Source of the DNA: Microvelia longipes
Taxonomy: Eukaryota; Arthropoda; Insecta; Hemiptera; Veliidae
NCBI GenBank assembly: GCA_018340805.1
Contig: JACMZG010000008.1
Span: forward strand, 82,365,773-82,429,772
DNA: 64,000 bases
Direction: 5' to 3'
Shown one piece after another: positions 9,985-22,413 of the stretch. The notes beneath the pieces are model-generated. The model was not told the origin of the DNA, made no database searches, and was given only the letters and a program-made list of their open reading frames with translations. The first letter of the stretch is position 1, and every line of letters begins with the position of its first letter. The translations under genes were made by a program, and so were the position numbers.

Positions 9985-10640
9985 TTGTGTTGCATTTGCA
10001 AAAAAAATCCGTAACTGGAATATCCGTTTCAGGTGTTTTTAAGACCTCATGAGTGGTTTTCTGAAAGCAGTCTGTCTGAATGTCTGTATGTGTTTTATCA
10101 TCGTAGCTCCTATAGTGTTTTTATTCTGGAAAGTTGAAACATCAGTCTACCGCTGTAGAACTATTTGAAAAATAACATTTCATGACGTCATTAACCACAA
10201 AATTACGACAAAACAAAATTTTGAAAAATCATAAACTGCAAAAAAGTGTTAGCACGCATGTCTACCAGGAATAAGAATAACATATGTGCCAAGATCTCAT
10301 TATTAGGATTAGTTTAATTTTTATGAAATAGATAATTTAAGAAATCGGAGAACAATCAAATTGAGTTGAAATTTAGCACAAGAGTATACCATTACGTAAT
10401 AAATATGTACACTAAGTTTCCTTTTAATACGACAAGTATATCTATCATTTTTGTTAGTTCACTGCCTGGATGGGTGAACGCTTGGAATAAAACTAATGTA
10501 TTGACAATCCAAGGACGAGCAAAGCGAGTCTGAAGGGGTGATACAATATTAATTTAACGACTTCTATATTCTGAGGACGAGCGAAGCGAGTCCCAAGCAG
10601 AGAGGATGAGGAAACGTTTCAAGGTACTCGGAACATTTTG
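9985..10640 (+). repeat. 5S-like dispersed repeat, near complete
   Basis: It runs from the 5' region (ATTGTGTTGCATTTGC, CATCGTAGCTCC, TGACGTCATTAACC) through a shortened 5S-like block (GCCTGGATGGGTGAACGC at about 10,465) and two GGACGAGC..AAGCGAGTC modules to the end near 10,638. There is no coding capacity. Confidence 0.85.
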
Positions 10641-11005
10641 ATAAAACCCGAATTATGTTATTCGATAAAACTACAAATTATTTTTGATAATGAGATGAAA
10701 CTTGGCACATATATGGTCTTATACCTACTATATCTTATCACTACTGTATCTTATCACTACTATATCTTATCACTACTATATCTTATTACTACTAGCGTGT
10801 CACATCTCAAATCAATCAAAACATTTTTCCGCATTCAAAAAATTTTTAGGATGTTTGCCAAGTCATAACTACCGGTAAATGATAATTTTTTTACGGATAG
10901 CACAACTGGACCTAAAGATTGATTTTTGTACCAGCTTTCAACTTTGAAACATATACACGCTTTTAGCTACGATGATAATAGACGCATATACAGAAAGAAA
11001 ACTTC
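10640..11005 (-). repeat. 5S-like dispersed repeat, internal part, inverted neighbour
   Basis: GATAATGAGATGAAACTTGGC, TTTTTCCGC, ATAGCACAACT and AGCTACGATGATAA match the inside of the repeat on the minus strand. It abuts the plus-strand copy tail to tail and contains an 18-bp tandem expansion. Confidence 0.75.
10725..10797. repeat. 18-bp tandem repeat, about 4 copies
   Basis: TATCTTATCACTACTATA is repeated with few changes and lies within the dispersed-repeat copy. Confidence 0.9.
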
Positions 11006-12150
11006 GTAAAATTTACTAAGGAGATAACACCAAGCAGAGAATTCAGGCGAAACACCATTTTAAGATTTTATTTGCAAACTCAATACTTCTTCTATTCACG
11101 TATTGTATAAATGAGGAAAATGTTAAAAAACTAAAATTATTTTGTTATTAATATTAGCAGATATTAGTTACATTCATTGTAATATAATTTTAAAAATGGC
11201 ACTAGAAGGTTTCATTTTGATTTATAGTTTTACGTAATAAAAAAAATAATTTAATAAGAAAATTTTTTTTATTACAAAAAAAATATTTATTAAAGTGATT
11301 TATTATTACATAATAAAAATTACTTTATTTACTTTACTTATCAATTTGCGAAGCGGGCCTAAAGTACAATTTTACAGCCGGCGGACGTTAAGTAAATTTG
11401 TTATCGCCTTAGCAATAAAATCGATTTTACTGGCATTTTTTAAGCTTTAAAATAGACACTATAAAAACATTGCTAAAAAAAGTAATCATAAAAAATCAAA
11501 ACCTAAACACATCTATGACATATCTCAGTTATTAATTCTAATAGTGATATTTCGGTTATAAGACTTAGTATTCTTTTTCAAATAAATTATGCTAAAAACT
11601 TTCATAATTTTTAATCAAATGATCATTAGAGGTTGAATATCAGTTTGTCTACAATATTATTAAGTTTATCCTAATTGTTATAATAATGCCTTTATTACAA
11701 GTATTCAACGTGTTTAAATTCAAAACTTTGTTCCAATATTATGTAAACTTTTAGTGCATAAAAATGATAAATCTCTGTGAGTAAGCTCTGGTAAGTTGTT
11801 AGTAGAACATAAGAAGGAACATGGTAATATTGTAGTTTCGAAACTTAGTGCTCCTAATTAGTCTGCTTTGACGTTAAGCCTGTACTTTATAATGTTGTTT
11901 TATTCTGTCTGTAATGATAATATTAAACTTCAATCTGGAGCGTTTAACTCCATAACTTTTCTTTAGAGAAGTTTTTTACAATTATTTTGTTTTACTCGCC
12001 TGCAATACTGTAGGTATAAAAGAAAAAAAACTAGTATGACCTGAAAAATCCAAAGCTAAGATTTTACTTAAACAAATTTAACGATTTAGAATTTTTGTAT
12101 AACAACATGAATGGTTTTTACTTTATAGCGAATTTCTAAAAGAAAAATAA
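11006..12150. other. Very AT-rich stretch, nothing recognised
   Basis: Poly-A/T-rich DNA with no frame, RNA gene or repeat array that I can support. Confidence 0.45.
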
Positions 12151-12465
12151 GATTGGGGTCATAGAGCCCTCTCCTCTATGAGATTGGGGTCATGAGATGG
12201 GGTCCCCTCTCCTCTATGAGATTGGGGTCATAGAGCCCTCTCCTCTATGAGATTGGGGTCATAGAGCCCTCTCCTCTATGAGATTGGGGTCATAGAGCCC
12301 TCTCCTCTATGAGATTGGGGTCATAGAGCCCTCTCCTCTATGAGATTGGGGTCATAGAGCCCTCTCCTCTATGAGATTGGGGTCATAGAGCCCTCTCCTC
12401 TATGAATTGGGGTCATAGAGCCCTCTCCTCTATGAGATTGGGGTCATAGAGCCCTCTCCTCTCCA
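12151..12465. repeat. 31-bp minisatellite with self-complementary unit, about 10 copies
   Basis: The unit is GATTGGGGTCATAGAGCC followed by CTCTCCTCTATGA. TCATAGAG and CTCTATGA within each unit can pair, so each unit can form an 8-bp hairpin. One early unit is rearranged (about 12,182-12,210). The array is GC-richer than its surroundings. Confidence 0.95.
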
Positions 12466-12479
12466 TAGAGCTCTTTCCT

Positions 12480-15400
12480 TGATGTCGACCCTTCGGAGGT
12501 GTTTTTGAAAAAATTCCCAACGCTTTCTCAGATTCGAAAGAAACGTGTAAAACTACAGAACTCTATTGCTTTTGAAATATTTGAGACGTCATTAACCCAC
12601 TATAACACTTATTTCATTGCACAAATAGTTCAATGCTCAATTCTAAATGCTGTTATTTTGACTTGGTATTTTTTAAAATATTTGTGTCAGAATTTAATCT
12701 ACCTGTGAGCAATTTCATTACACAAATAATTTAATACTCAACTCTGAACGCAGTCGGTAACAGTTGATATTAGAAAATAATCCTAAAGAATAAAGAATTT
12801 TAATCAGGTTTCACCGGTTCTATTTATAAATAACTTTTGGTACTCTAAATTGTCGGGCCTTAACCACGACCATTCTTCCGAATGTTCCTCTTTTTTTTGC
12901 CCCATATGACTCATGTTTCTAAAAGAAGTAACATTAGTTTTGTTTGTATGTGCTGAATCGAATGAAAGCAATCTAGAGTTGATGTGATGATCCCGATTAT
13001 TAGAAAAAATATGGTTTTTCGATTTGATGTCGACGGTGAAGGCCAGGTGATTTTGTAAATTACCTGGTTAGAATCATCGTGTAATACTGAAAATAGTAGA
13101 TGGATTTGGTTTTTAGAAAAGCATCAAAACGATCTTTGCTTCAACCGGTGCCAACTTTGAAAACATCTGTATTTCTTCTGTAGCTTTTATATTTCTTCTA
13201 TTCCTTATCTGAAAGAAGGAAACTTTATAGAAACCTCTGAAAACTTTCTTGAAAATTTATTAATCCTTTCAAGTAAAAAGACCCTGGAGTGCTTTACTGT
13301 AACTAGATTTTTTTATTTACCTTATCTATTACAGGAAGTTTTGCATATTTAAAACCAGTTAAAAGCTATTTGAGTTTTTACCCGTTGTAGCCGCTTAGTT
13401 TAACGTTAAAACCTTGTAAACGATGTAATATTAATTTTAAGCCCTACTTGAAGGGCTATTGTGCGCTATCTACTTTTTAAAACAACCCTTAAAAGTTTTA
13501 TAAAGGTTTTACCAAAATTTTAATAGCAATCACCTATAATATTATTGGACATGGAGTAAGCCTGGATAATACATAGTTAGTTAAGCATGGAGATATTATT
13601 ACTAGAGGGGCCCTATCGGTAAAATTTTAATCATCGAAAAAGTAACCTTACTACCTTTAATTACTTACCTTACTGCCATATTAATTAATCTAATGAAGAG
13701 TATGGCACTCACCTTTCGTTGATTCAAACCCACTTAACATCACATGTTAACAAAGGCAAGAACTTGGTCTCAGACAATGGATGGGTGACCGCGTAAGATG
13801 TAAATAAACAAATTAACTCCCTACTAACTCCTGGATAACACAAGGAAATTCATGACCTCCCACAAATAATAGACATTTATTTTTTAATGAAACATTTCGG
13901 ATGACATTCTCTAAATTAATTAATTTAATAGATTTTGACAAATTAATTAATTCTTAAGACATAATTTCTCAAGATTATTTTTTTGTATATATCCAGTTTG
14001 GTATAACTTTCGACAAACTGATTATAGAATATCAACAAAAAGAAGAAGAAAAAAAAATTTAAAAATCAAATGTTTCAAGAAAAGCAAAACAAAATTAATT
14101 ATATCATAAAAATTGAGAAGATTAAAATGCATGTAGCGTTTGGACAAACGGAGCATACAGTAAACAGAAATTCAAGAAAAAAATGTTTTTTTATTAAAGA
14201 AATAAATAATTAAAAAAACAAATGCAAGTGACGTCTGGGGCCCCTGGATGGTTGACCGCGTAAGATGTAAACAAACAAAAGAAACGTGACGTTAGACCAT
14301 AGAGATATAAACTAGAGGGGCCATAGCCTATTCCAATACATTGAGAGTCCTGAAACATCATTTTGGGGCTCTGTTTAACCTCAATGAAACCTCGTCTAAG
14401 AGTAAGTTAAGGTTATAAGAAATCATTTTTTTCGGCTTCCTACACATTGTTTGTGTTTTGATTTATATTTTCAGCGTTCTACTATATAATTCACTGTAAT
14501 TTTGTTCAATTCATTTGATTATTAATAGTCGAAGGTGGTTAGGTTATTTTTTCGATGTTTCAAGATTCAACTAATAGGCCCCCTCTAGTAATATAGGCCC
14601 CCTCTATGCGTCAGACGACAGTGCATAACGTGAACCCCTAAAGACATGTAAACAAAGGAGAGAAGGGGATTGCCAGGCAGAGTGCAAGGTGAGGTCCATG
14701 ACCTCTGATGTCATGTCGTTGACTCGGATTACGACTATTATGTCGGACTATAGTAGCCGGATTACTACTTAGATCACGGTAACTTATATAAGAGAATGTC
14801 TAAAAACGAAGTGTGAAAAGCTGACGACATTACTATTATAACCTTACCTCACTCTTAGAGGGAGCCTTAGTGTAACCAATTAGGTTACACTGAGGCTTTG
14901 AGAGCCCCAAAAATATTTTAAGATATGCTAGCTTCCACTATCTCTGTGGATTTAGGTATGAAACGTTATACTAACGCTTATATCAATAAACTCGTGACTC
15001 AAGACGACGGCTGAAAGCCACAATATTTGATTGTTCGTTCGTACGTCTCGCTAAAACTGCCGTAAAAATTGACAGATTCAAATCAACTACTCGTGCGAGC
15101 AGTTAATTACATTTCAAGTTTTTTAAATGAAATTTTAAAATTAATTTTAATATGGTGAATTACAATAGGATAATAGTGCGCATTTCCTTTGAAAAATACA
15201 GAAATCTTTGGGAAAATTCTTGCGCGTGGATCCGGAAGGCAGGGGAATTTACTTTGAGAAATTTCTTTTTCTTTTTTTCAAATATCCTTTTTCTTTTGTC
15301 TATTTTTGCGTCCTTTCTGCTTCATTCTATTATAGCAATAATTATTAACAAGATGGACAGCGGTAGTGCCAATTTAAAATAATCATGTTTTTTTTATCAT

Positions 15401-16380
15401 TATCTTGTTTTAGAATTAATGCGCACTAACGTTTAACTTGATTTCAGATCATATTTCGTTAAGAGTCATGTATTATTTGTTGCCGAGAGAGTTTATAATT
15501 TATTAATTACTTTCGAATGACAGGCAAGATAATTAGATAAACTGTCTATAATTCGTCCGTTCAACTGTCTAACTAACAGAATCTTGGTAATTCAAACTTT
15601 GTCACCCACTTTTTTCCACTTACTTCCCTTCTTCTTGTTATGCTAATTATCTTATAAGCATAATTTTCATTTAAAAATTCGCTGAAAGATTAAAATGCTT
15701 AAAACACAAAATGCTTTTAATCCCCCCCCCCCTCCACCCTCTATTATGATAAAACATTTCTAAGAATCACTTCGCTATAATTAAAGTAAACAATATGATT
15801 AATTCCCCACTCTGTTGATGCTTTTATACTAGGCGTTATTAATGTTGAGGTGTCATGGTGCTAGAGAGAGGGGAGGGGCTGTGAATGGTATGCGTGCTAG
15901 CCTGGCCCTTCTGCCCTTACGATACCTTATTGTACCGCTTGATAAAGTGATTATGATTAGAAAGAGAATTTTCAGTTTTAAGCCCTTTCTAAGAATCTCA
16001 AAAGGTATAATTTCCCTAGAATTCGTTTTAGGATGTTTTATTATAATTAAATTTACACAAATATTTTGCATTGTATAATACGGAATCCAGAATTAAAATA
16101 ACACTCTTATCTTTCATATTGGTATGATTTCATTATCATAAATATTAATATATTTTAAAATAAATAGGTGACAGGGGTACTATAAGAAACTACTTTTAGT
16201 CTGTAATAGTGGTACAATAATGGAGACCCACATAAATATTAATCATATTTAAAAATATTTTATTAAATTAATATTAATTGTTATTTTATTAATTTTTAAA
16301 TCACTTTAACATCATTAATAAATATTATATATTAATACTAAATATTATATTTATATTGATTAATAAATGAATATATTTTA
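12480..16380. other. Long non-coding stretch with diverged repeats
   Basis: No gene is recognised. Items seen: GGATGGGTGACCGCGTAAG at about 13,780-13,798 and a related segment at 14,248-14,270, both resembling the 5S-like block but followed by different DNA; CTAGAGGGGCC motifs near 13,603 and 14,313; a hairpin at 14,865-14,898 (AGCCTTAGTGTAACC and inverse); and a run of about 12 Cs near 15,721. Opposite-strand short frames at 15,842-16,078 are shadows of one another. Confidence 0.4.
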
Positions 16381-16383
16381 AGT

Positions 16384-16432
16384 TTTATTTCGGTCCCACT
16401 GGGGTCATCTTCAGGCTTAAGCAATCTAGCTG
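16384..16432 (-). ncRNA. Hammerhead-like core, diverged
   Basis: On the minus strand, CTGAAGA (16,414-16,408) is followed by a short GC-rich hairpin (CCCCAGTGGG) and CGAAA. Flanking bases TTAAG and CTTAA can form a 5-bp stem I, but the closing pair is mismatched and stem III is essentially absent. It resembles the CTGAAGA..GAAA signature of PLE ends. No coding remnant is attached. Confidence 0.4.
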
Positions 16433-16884
16433 CACTATTTTTACATTAAATTAAATGGCACCACGGCTTAGTGCGCACAATTTTATTAGTTGTGTATAAT
16501 TGTGTTATTATATAAGTGCAAATTAATGGTTTATTTATTTATTTGAACTATTAAATAAAAACAACCAAAGTAGCTTGGTAGCATAACTGTACATTGGTGA
16601 CGTCATTTTTTGTGATAATTAGAAATTCACGAAAATATTACACTATTTTTTGACTCTTTCTCTTAAATTTTGTAAAATTAATTTAAATTAAGTTCTAATT
16701 AATATCAATCGTATGTATTCATTAATTACCTGTGTTGTATAATCTAATTTGATGTGACGTCATTGAAATATTCCAGCCATTTGTAGGGTGTATTATTAAT
16801 TTGAGCGTATAAAAAACATTTCAAAAATGTTAAAAATTTAACTTGTTTAATTGTATTTATTGTTTATTTTACATAATTTAATGC

Positions 16885-17335
16885 AATATATATTCAATTT
16901 TATCGGCCATTGTTGACATTTTTTCTAAGGATTCTTCACTTATGATTAATATGTTTTTGATACTATCAGGTAACTTGTCAAACCATAACGTGCGTAAAAC
17001 AAGGTTAGAAATTTGGGTTCCAGCTAGGGATTGCATTTTTCTTAATAGTTGGCTTGGTTTAAGATCACCAAGTTCGATTCAACTTTTTAAACTTTCTTTT
17101 CTTCGCTTTCATTGAATACATTTAAATGTCTAGTTTTAGTGGTTTGATATTTTTGAATATTTGTAGGATCAGCAATAATGTCGTAAATGTTTTCTATAAT
17201 TTTAGGATCTAATTGTGAAATTAAATGGTTGAATTTGGTTTCATCAACTGTAATTTTGTTTAGCGAAAATTGAGCTTCTATTTGATAAAACCAAATGTCA
17301 GGTTTTTCTTGCCAAAAAAGGTGGAATTTTGATGC
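16885..17335 (-). pseudogene. Ty3/gypsy-type retrotransposon gag relic
   Basis: Minus-strand translation gives a PPF..P..WF.Q.EAQF block near 17,330-17,260, a DII..P block near 17,185, a SEEKK block near 17,110, then, in another frame, ELGD.KPSQLLRKMQ.LAG and a RTLW..LP block, ending with ADKI near 16,900. This order is characteristic of gag from Ty3/gypsy-type LTR retrotransposons. The reading frame is broken: the T-run at 17,314-17,319 shifts frame, and a stop and frameshift follow the SEEKK block. The protease, RT and integrase parts are absent from the window. The role in a live element would be particle assembly. Confidence 0.75.
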
Positions 17336-17437
17336 TAACCTAGTCGACTTGATGAATAGGTTGAGTTGGATTAGTTTGATCTTGAGGTATGAGATTGAGC
17401 ATTACCTTCATTCATTTTGATCTGTCAAACTTCGTGT

Positions 17438-17455
17438 AGTCGGGGTCACCAGTTT
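17438..17455 (-). other. Primer-binding-site-like motif of the LTR element
   Basis: On the minus strand TGGTGACCCCGAC begins with TGG, as expected for pairing with a tRNA CCA end, and lies just upstream of the gag relic. An LTR would be expected at higher coordinates (from about 17,458), but I could not delimit one. Confidence 0.5.
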
Positions 17456-17744
17456 GTAGTGCTATCTAATAACTACAATATTTTAAATATTTAAAAACTC
17501 TTTGAAGTCTAACCAAATACTAATGATTTATTATTTTTTAAAATGACAATTTTAAATTTTAATGTCAAAATAAAAAAAATTTCTGTTCGTGTCCCTACAC
17601 AGGTATTAACCTTGTTTTTGTAGGTAGTAATATAACCTACCTTTATTACAATATAATATAATATTATAATATAGCATAAACGCACTGGGAGCTACAATGA
17701 TACCTGACGCCTAAGTACAACAGATAACTTGAAAGAAAGTAATC

Positions 17745-17975
17745 AGTATGCCTTAAAGACATCTGAAACGGACAATTCGGGGATCGACTAGTTCCGTCAC
17801 AAGCCCGGATTAGGACAAAAAGGTATTGTCGAGTTCCGCCACTTGCATGATCGAGTTCTGTAACGAGGTTATATTTTCAATAGAACATTTCCGTCTCGGA
17901 ACATTGGTAAAAAAACTTGTAAACGCATTACTTTTCTTATATATCTACGGTATTAAAGAGGAAAAGTACAAAGCA
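17745..17975 (-). repeat. 5S-like dispersed repeat, 5' end fragment
   Basis: GCCTTAAAGACATCTGAAACG, then CTTTTCTTATATATCTACGG and AAAGAGGAAAAGTA, match the first 100 bp or so of the repeat in minus orientation, with an unrelated block between them. Confidence 0.6.
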
Positions 17976-18463
17976 CAGGCAATATAGCCTGAAACTAATC
18001 TGGATTAGTCTATTTAGATATACTGATATGACAGGCTTAGCTTTAAGCTTTTAAGTAAAGCTGAATGGATTTATCTTAATTTTAGTTAAGACAAGGATTT
18101 AAGCTTTAGTTATCTCCGATTGTATTAGTGTGTCTATACTTGTTAGCTTAAAGTATTTCTTTGTGTGTGAATGTTACCACACGTAGGGACAACTTTGACT
18201 TAAAGTATTTAGTAATCAAATTTAATTTAATCTTTATTAAATTTTAACGATCGTGATTTAATAATTCGTGAAAAGAAACGTGTGTTGCAAGGTCAGTTTT
18301 ATGACCAGTTATTTAAACGTTAAATTAAATATTAGAGTAGCTACAAAGCGATGGTTAGTGCGTAACACGTACAGACGTTATGATAAAAACCGATCAGATT
18401 GTCTTATAATCGCACAAAATATGATGAAATCCTAATTGACAGTGGGCGAGTTCTATAGTGCGA

Positions 18464-18610
18464 CACACGGCTAAAATCAGTTGACAGCACGGGAAAATAG
18501 TGTTGAGATTGGCCTGATTTGAAATTGAGGGCGTGGTTCAACATCCAGGACTAATCTCATTGGCTCCCTCGCATTATTTTCCCACGCTGTCAACTGGTTT
18601 CAGCCGTGTA
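18464..18610. repeat. MITE-like hairpin element
   Basis: Arms ACACGGCTAAAATCAGTTGA / TCAACTGGTTTCAGCCGTGT, continuing through CAGCACGGGAAAATA and its inverse, and weakly through TGAGATTGGCCT / AGGACTAATCTC. There is no coding capacity, so a non-autonomous transposon is likely. Confidence 0.75.
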
Positions 18611-19385
18611 TTGTAATATAGTATTTTTGAGCAAAAAGTAATGCCAAACAACAACATTTAGATATATTATTTAAATGTTGTGATACGCATTTGATTTAGG
18701 TGAAGTAATTGACGAATTTTAAGTATTAGTAAATGGGTTGTTTAAATAACACTGTTTTTATAAGTATTAGATTTATTTAATCTAAAAATTCCCACAGCTT
18801 CAGCTGATTAGTGTTTAAAATTGTAAAAATGTCAAAAATATAAATATCTTTAATTAGATTGACTAAGAAATGCCTATTCTATATCTATAATGTCAGGATA
18901 TTACCTTTATATAATGACAATGTGATTAGATTATAATTCAGGAACATATTTCGATCTCAAATAGAATACCAATTAATCATTTGCAAACTAATTCTGAAAT
19001 TTTATTGAATTATTATTTATTGGGTGAAACATTTTCTAAAGCTCCCATTATGCCATTCAAGTTATCGAAAGTTTTCTAAGCAGTTCTATTGGTCTTCCGA
19101 ACGCTGTAAACAGGGATTGATATGGTTTTAGCTTACTCGGCTTCGCGTCGAATGACTTTACTATTCGAATAAGGGTTTTCAAGCAGAGGTTTCTGTTTTT
19201 TGCATTATCACTGTTGATGCAGATATTCATAATATTAGATTAATTAACTTTGCTATAGAGTGACATTTATTTGAGCAAAAGCGAGTCAAAATTTATAAAC
19301 TATTTAATAGTTTGTTTATATCAATGAAGTTTTTGTTTCACTATTAAGTTAGATTTTATCACTAGAAGTTAGTAGAATTTCCACA

Positions 19386-19518
19386 TTATTGCACAAATAG
19401 TATTAACTATATGTTTTAGTTCTACAAATATTAGAGAGATACAATTTATAAATAAATAATTGTGTCTCTCTAATATTTGTAGAACTAAAACCTATGGTTT
19501 ATACTATGTGTGCAATAA
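19386..19518. repeat. MITE-like near-perfect palindrome
   Basis: Arms of about 60 bp (TTATTGCACAAATAGTATTA, TTTTAGTTCTACAAATATTA, GAGAGATACAATT) are mirrored around a short AT centre. The few mismatches suggest a recent or well-preserved foldback. Confidence 0.85.
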
Positions 19519-19802
19519 TAGTTTGTTTATGCACCAACTTGGTTCCTGAGGCGAAAGCTGAGGTGTTTTTATGTTTAACACCTAAGTTAAACATAAAAGA
19601 GATTAAGACAGATTAAACTCTCGAGACAATGCCGAGGAATGTGTGACAATAATTAATTCACTTAAGATGAGTGAGTGATGACAATCACTCAAGGTAAACA
19701 TGAGTAAGGTAATTATTGGAAGGGAGTAAAAATATTTTACTCCCGAAGTGCATAAAATTTTATCTCTACACCTATTTTATTTAAGTATTGTTTATTTATT
19801 TT

Positions 19803-20045
19803 TATCTACCGCCGTAGCCGCGGTCGTATAGTACCGGACTTGGGCACCGGAGGTCCGGGGTTCACATCTCGGGATATGCTCTCAGTTTTTATGAATAGAA
19901 TTTGATGTAAAAAGATTTCGCCTACTTTAGCTTTACTTTGAGCATGTGACTTTGAGATGTGACCCACCCGAGGTGGTTCCCGCAGGGCGAACACCCTGAA
20001 GGACCGAAAAGCCCTAAAACGGGCATTATTATTAATATTATTATT
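19803..20045 (+). repeat. tRNA-Pro-like SINE
   Basis: Positions about 19,810-19,882 resemble tRNA-Pro(UGG): an A-box-like TAGCCGCGGTCGTATAG, an anticodon arm with loop CTTGGGC, and the B-box-like GGGGTTCACATCTC. Stems are imperfect, so it is not a functional tRNA. A body of about 150 bp follows (ACCCACCCGAGGTGGTTCCC, GACCGAAAAGCCCTAAAACG) and it ends in an ATT-rich tail, which is the build of a tRNA-derived SINE transcribed by Pol III. Confidence 0.7.
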
Positions 20046-20049
20046 TATT

Positions 20050-21520
20050 TTTATATATATTTTTAGGTTAGATCCCTCAATAAATTTAAGGGGTAAAGTA
20101 ATTTAAATAAAGTAGGTACATTTCAGTCTCAAAAAAATACCTAAATGGTTAAAATTAACCATGGTAATGGTTCAAATTAACCATGGTAATAGTTAAATTA
20201 CCTAAATGGTTATTTAGGTAATTTTACACTCTTCGATTTCTTTCTCTCGAAAAAATATTTCTTGAACCCATTTATCATTTAAATGATTGATATAATTTAA
20301 AGTTTAAAATTAATAAAATACATCATTAATTTCTCTTTATAGAATAAATAAGGGTTAATATTTTACTACAAAAACATAAAAATCTTATTTTACATTGAAT
20401 TAATTCAAGTGTTAAATTTTCTCTCTTTTGTTTTATCGTTGTAACGCTGTATTATTTAACTCCCTCCTTTCCTTAGTGAAGGAGTGAAAACAAAGCTTAT
20501 TATTCAGTATTATCCACTCTTGATCTTGTAGAATTGTTATAACCAAATTTATTTATATTTTATCTTGATAAATATGTATGTTGTTTAATAAAGTTTATGA
20601 CAATTAGTTAAATGTAGTAATAATTTATTTTAAAAAAGAGTGATAAATGAATAGTTTGGTTTTTACTTAAGATTTTTATTACAGTCATGATTTAATTTGA
20701 TTTTATTAACGCAAGAAAGATTGCTTCTTCGAAGTTTTCTTTGATGCTGAGATAATGCAGTGGTTGTGGAAAAAGCTTTTCATAAAGTTGGTGGCTTCAA
20801 CAGCCCGCCTACCTTTTTTTCTAGATATTCTTTTCTTTTCTTGTTTCTTAAGGTGCTGAAAACATCTTACTCATTCTCTTTTAAGTTTTATGTAATACCG
20901 TAAGAAAAGCAAACTGAGAGATTGCTTGGACAGTCTTGGATATGGAGTAGACAAGAGACATTGTTTGCTTTGACTACAAAAAAAAGCACAAAAAGCTTGT
21001 GTGATACTTTTGTGTCTTTGTGTACAACGGCTGAATACGAAATTTTCGTAACCTCTTTGGTAAACCTTTTATTGGGTAAAAAACCTTTTTATACCCTTCC
21101 ATACATACTAAAACTACGTTTTTGTTGGTTTAGTATACGTTTTGTTTATTCTAGTGGGTTTTTTTTGTGAAGTTTATAGTAAGAGTGTCAGGTTGTATTT
21201 AGCTTGATATAGTAGATTGTAGGACATTTTCGACACATTTGTGCCTTCAGCGGTGTAAACTCCTAAAAATTGTCTCTATATATCGCTTTTCATTTTAGTA
21301 AAATATTGCCTTTATTTCGAACTATAAATCTTTAGAGTCAATTTAAGGTTTATCATCCTGGCTGAACCTCTTTATTTATTTTTTTAACTATACCTTACAC
21401 CTATTAAAATAATATTCATCGTGTAAGCTTAGTAAATAGACATATTATTGCATTTGAGCGAATTTTCAAAGGGGAAATAAAATCATGAGATTGTTCCCTA
21501 TACAACCTACGTGATGGCAG
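20050..21520. other. Non-coding stretch, nothing recognised
   Basis: Short local repetition of AATTAACCATGGTAAT and AATTACCTAAATGGTTA occurs at 20,140-20,225. The 82-residue frame near 20,922 has no recognisable motif and base use like its surroundings. Confidence 0.4.
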
Positions 21521-21524
21521 CAAC

Positions 21525-21585
21525 CGATGTTATGAGGAATAGTTCCGAGGTACCTCATACCCGATTTTTCCGTATGTTAAGCAAT
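21525..21585 (+). repeat. 5S-like dispersed repeat, extreme 3' end
   Basis: ATGAGGAATAGTTCCGAGGT, ACCTCATACCCGATTTTT is the terminal block of the repeat. Confidence 0.7.
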
Positions 21586-22326
21586 TTATTTTCTCCATTA
21601 TGTGCGGTGGTTGAGGTATTATTTTCAATTTACGTGCTCTTGTACTAATAAATTTAAACACACCTACATATATCGCAGTTGATAACTGTAAATGTTTTCT
21701 TGGAAATTATTTTTATTTTATCTCCTATCTTTTTAATTAGAAATTCTGTTTAATTTTCCTGGAAAATATGAGTAAAATATTAACACTATCTCCTATTGTG
21801 TCGGAGTTTTCATACATTTTGGAAACTTTATCCCACGCCTTTTACTTAAACATTTTCCCTTCCATTTCTCTCGCTCTTCCTCTTTTTCTGTTATCAAATA
21901 ATTCAACCATCTCTTTTACGTTTTATTCTTCCTACTTGCTCCATTTACCTAATCCTTTACTTTTCTGTCATTTACCTTCTACTTCTATTTCTTTCCCCTT
22001 TTACTATTTACCCATTCCTTTTACTTTTCCATCATTTACCTTTACACCATATGATTTCCCTTCTATTATTTACCAATTTTAGCGAAGCTTCTATCAGTAA
22101 ATGACGCCTCATCATTTACCCAATTCTTAAAATTTGACATCCTTCTTTTATATCATTTCTCATTCCTTTGATTCTTAGCCCTTCTTTTATATAATTTACT
22201 CAACCTTCTTATTACTCTTTTTTCATCACTTACCATTTTTAGCGAATTTTCAAGAATATGAGCTTATGAGTTTGGTATCATAGGGGGAAGGGGAAGGAGG
22301 GGTTGTTTTTAAAGGGGGTTCCTTGA

Positions 22327-22330
<4 letters not shown>

Positions 22331-22385
<55 letters not shown>

Positions 22386-22413
22386 ATTTATTTATTTATT
22401 TATTTATTTATTT
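22331..22413. repeat. TA and TTTA microsatellite
   Basis: A long AT run is followed by about seven TTTA units. Confidence 0.95.

Noticed and set aside
12151..12465. CRISPR array
   Set aside because: Units are contiguous without variable spacers, and the context is eukaryotic repeat DNA.
21768..22082. 104-residue plus-strand frame with hydrophobic stretches
   Set aside because: It is a translation of pyrimidine-rich degenerate repeats; hydrophobicity follows from the base composition.
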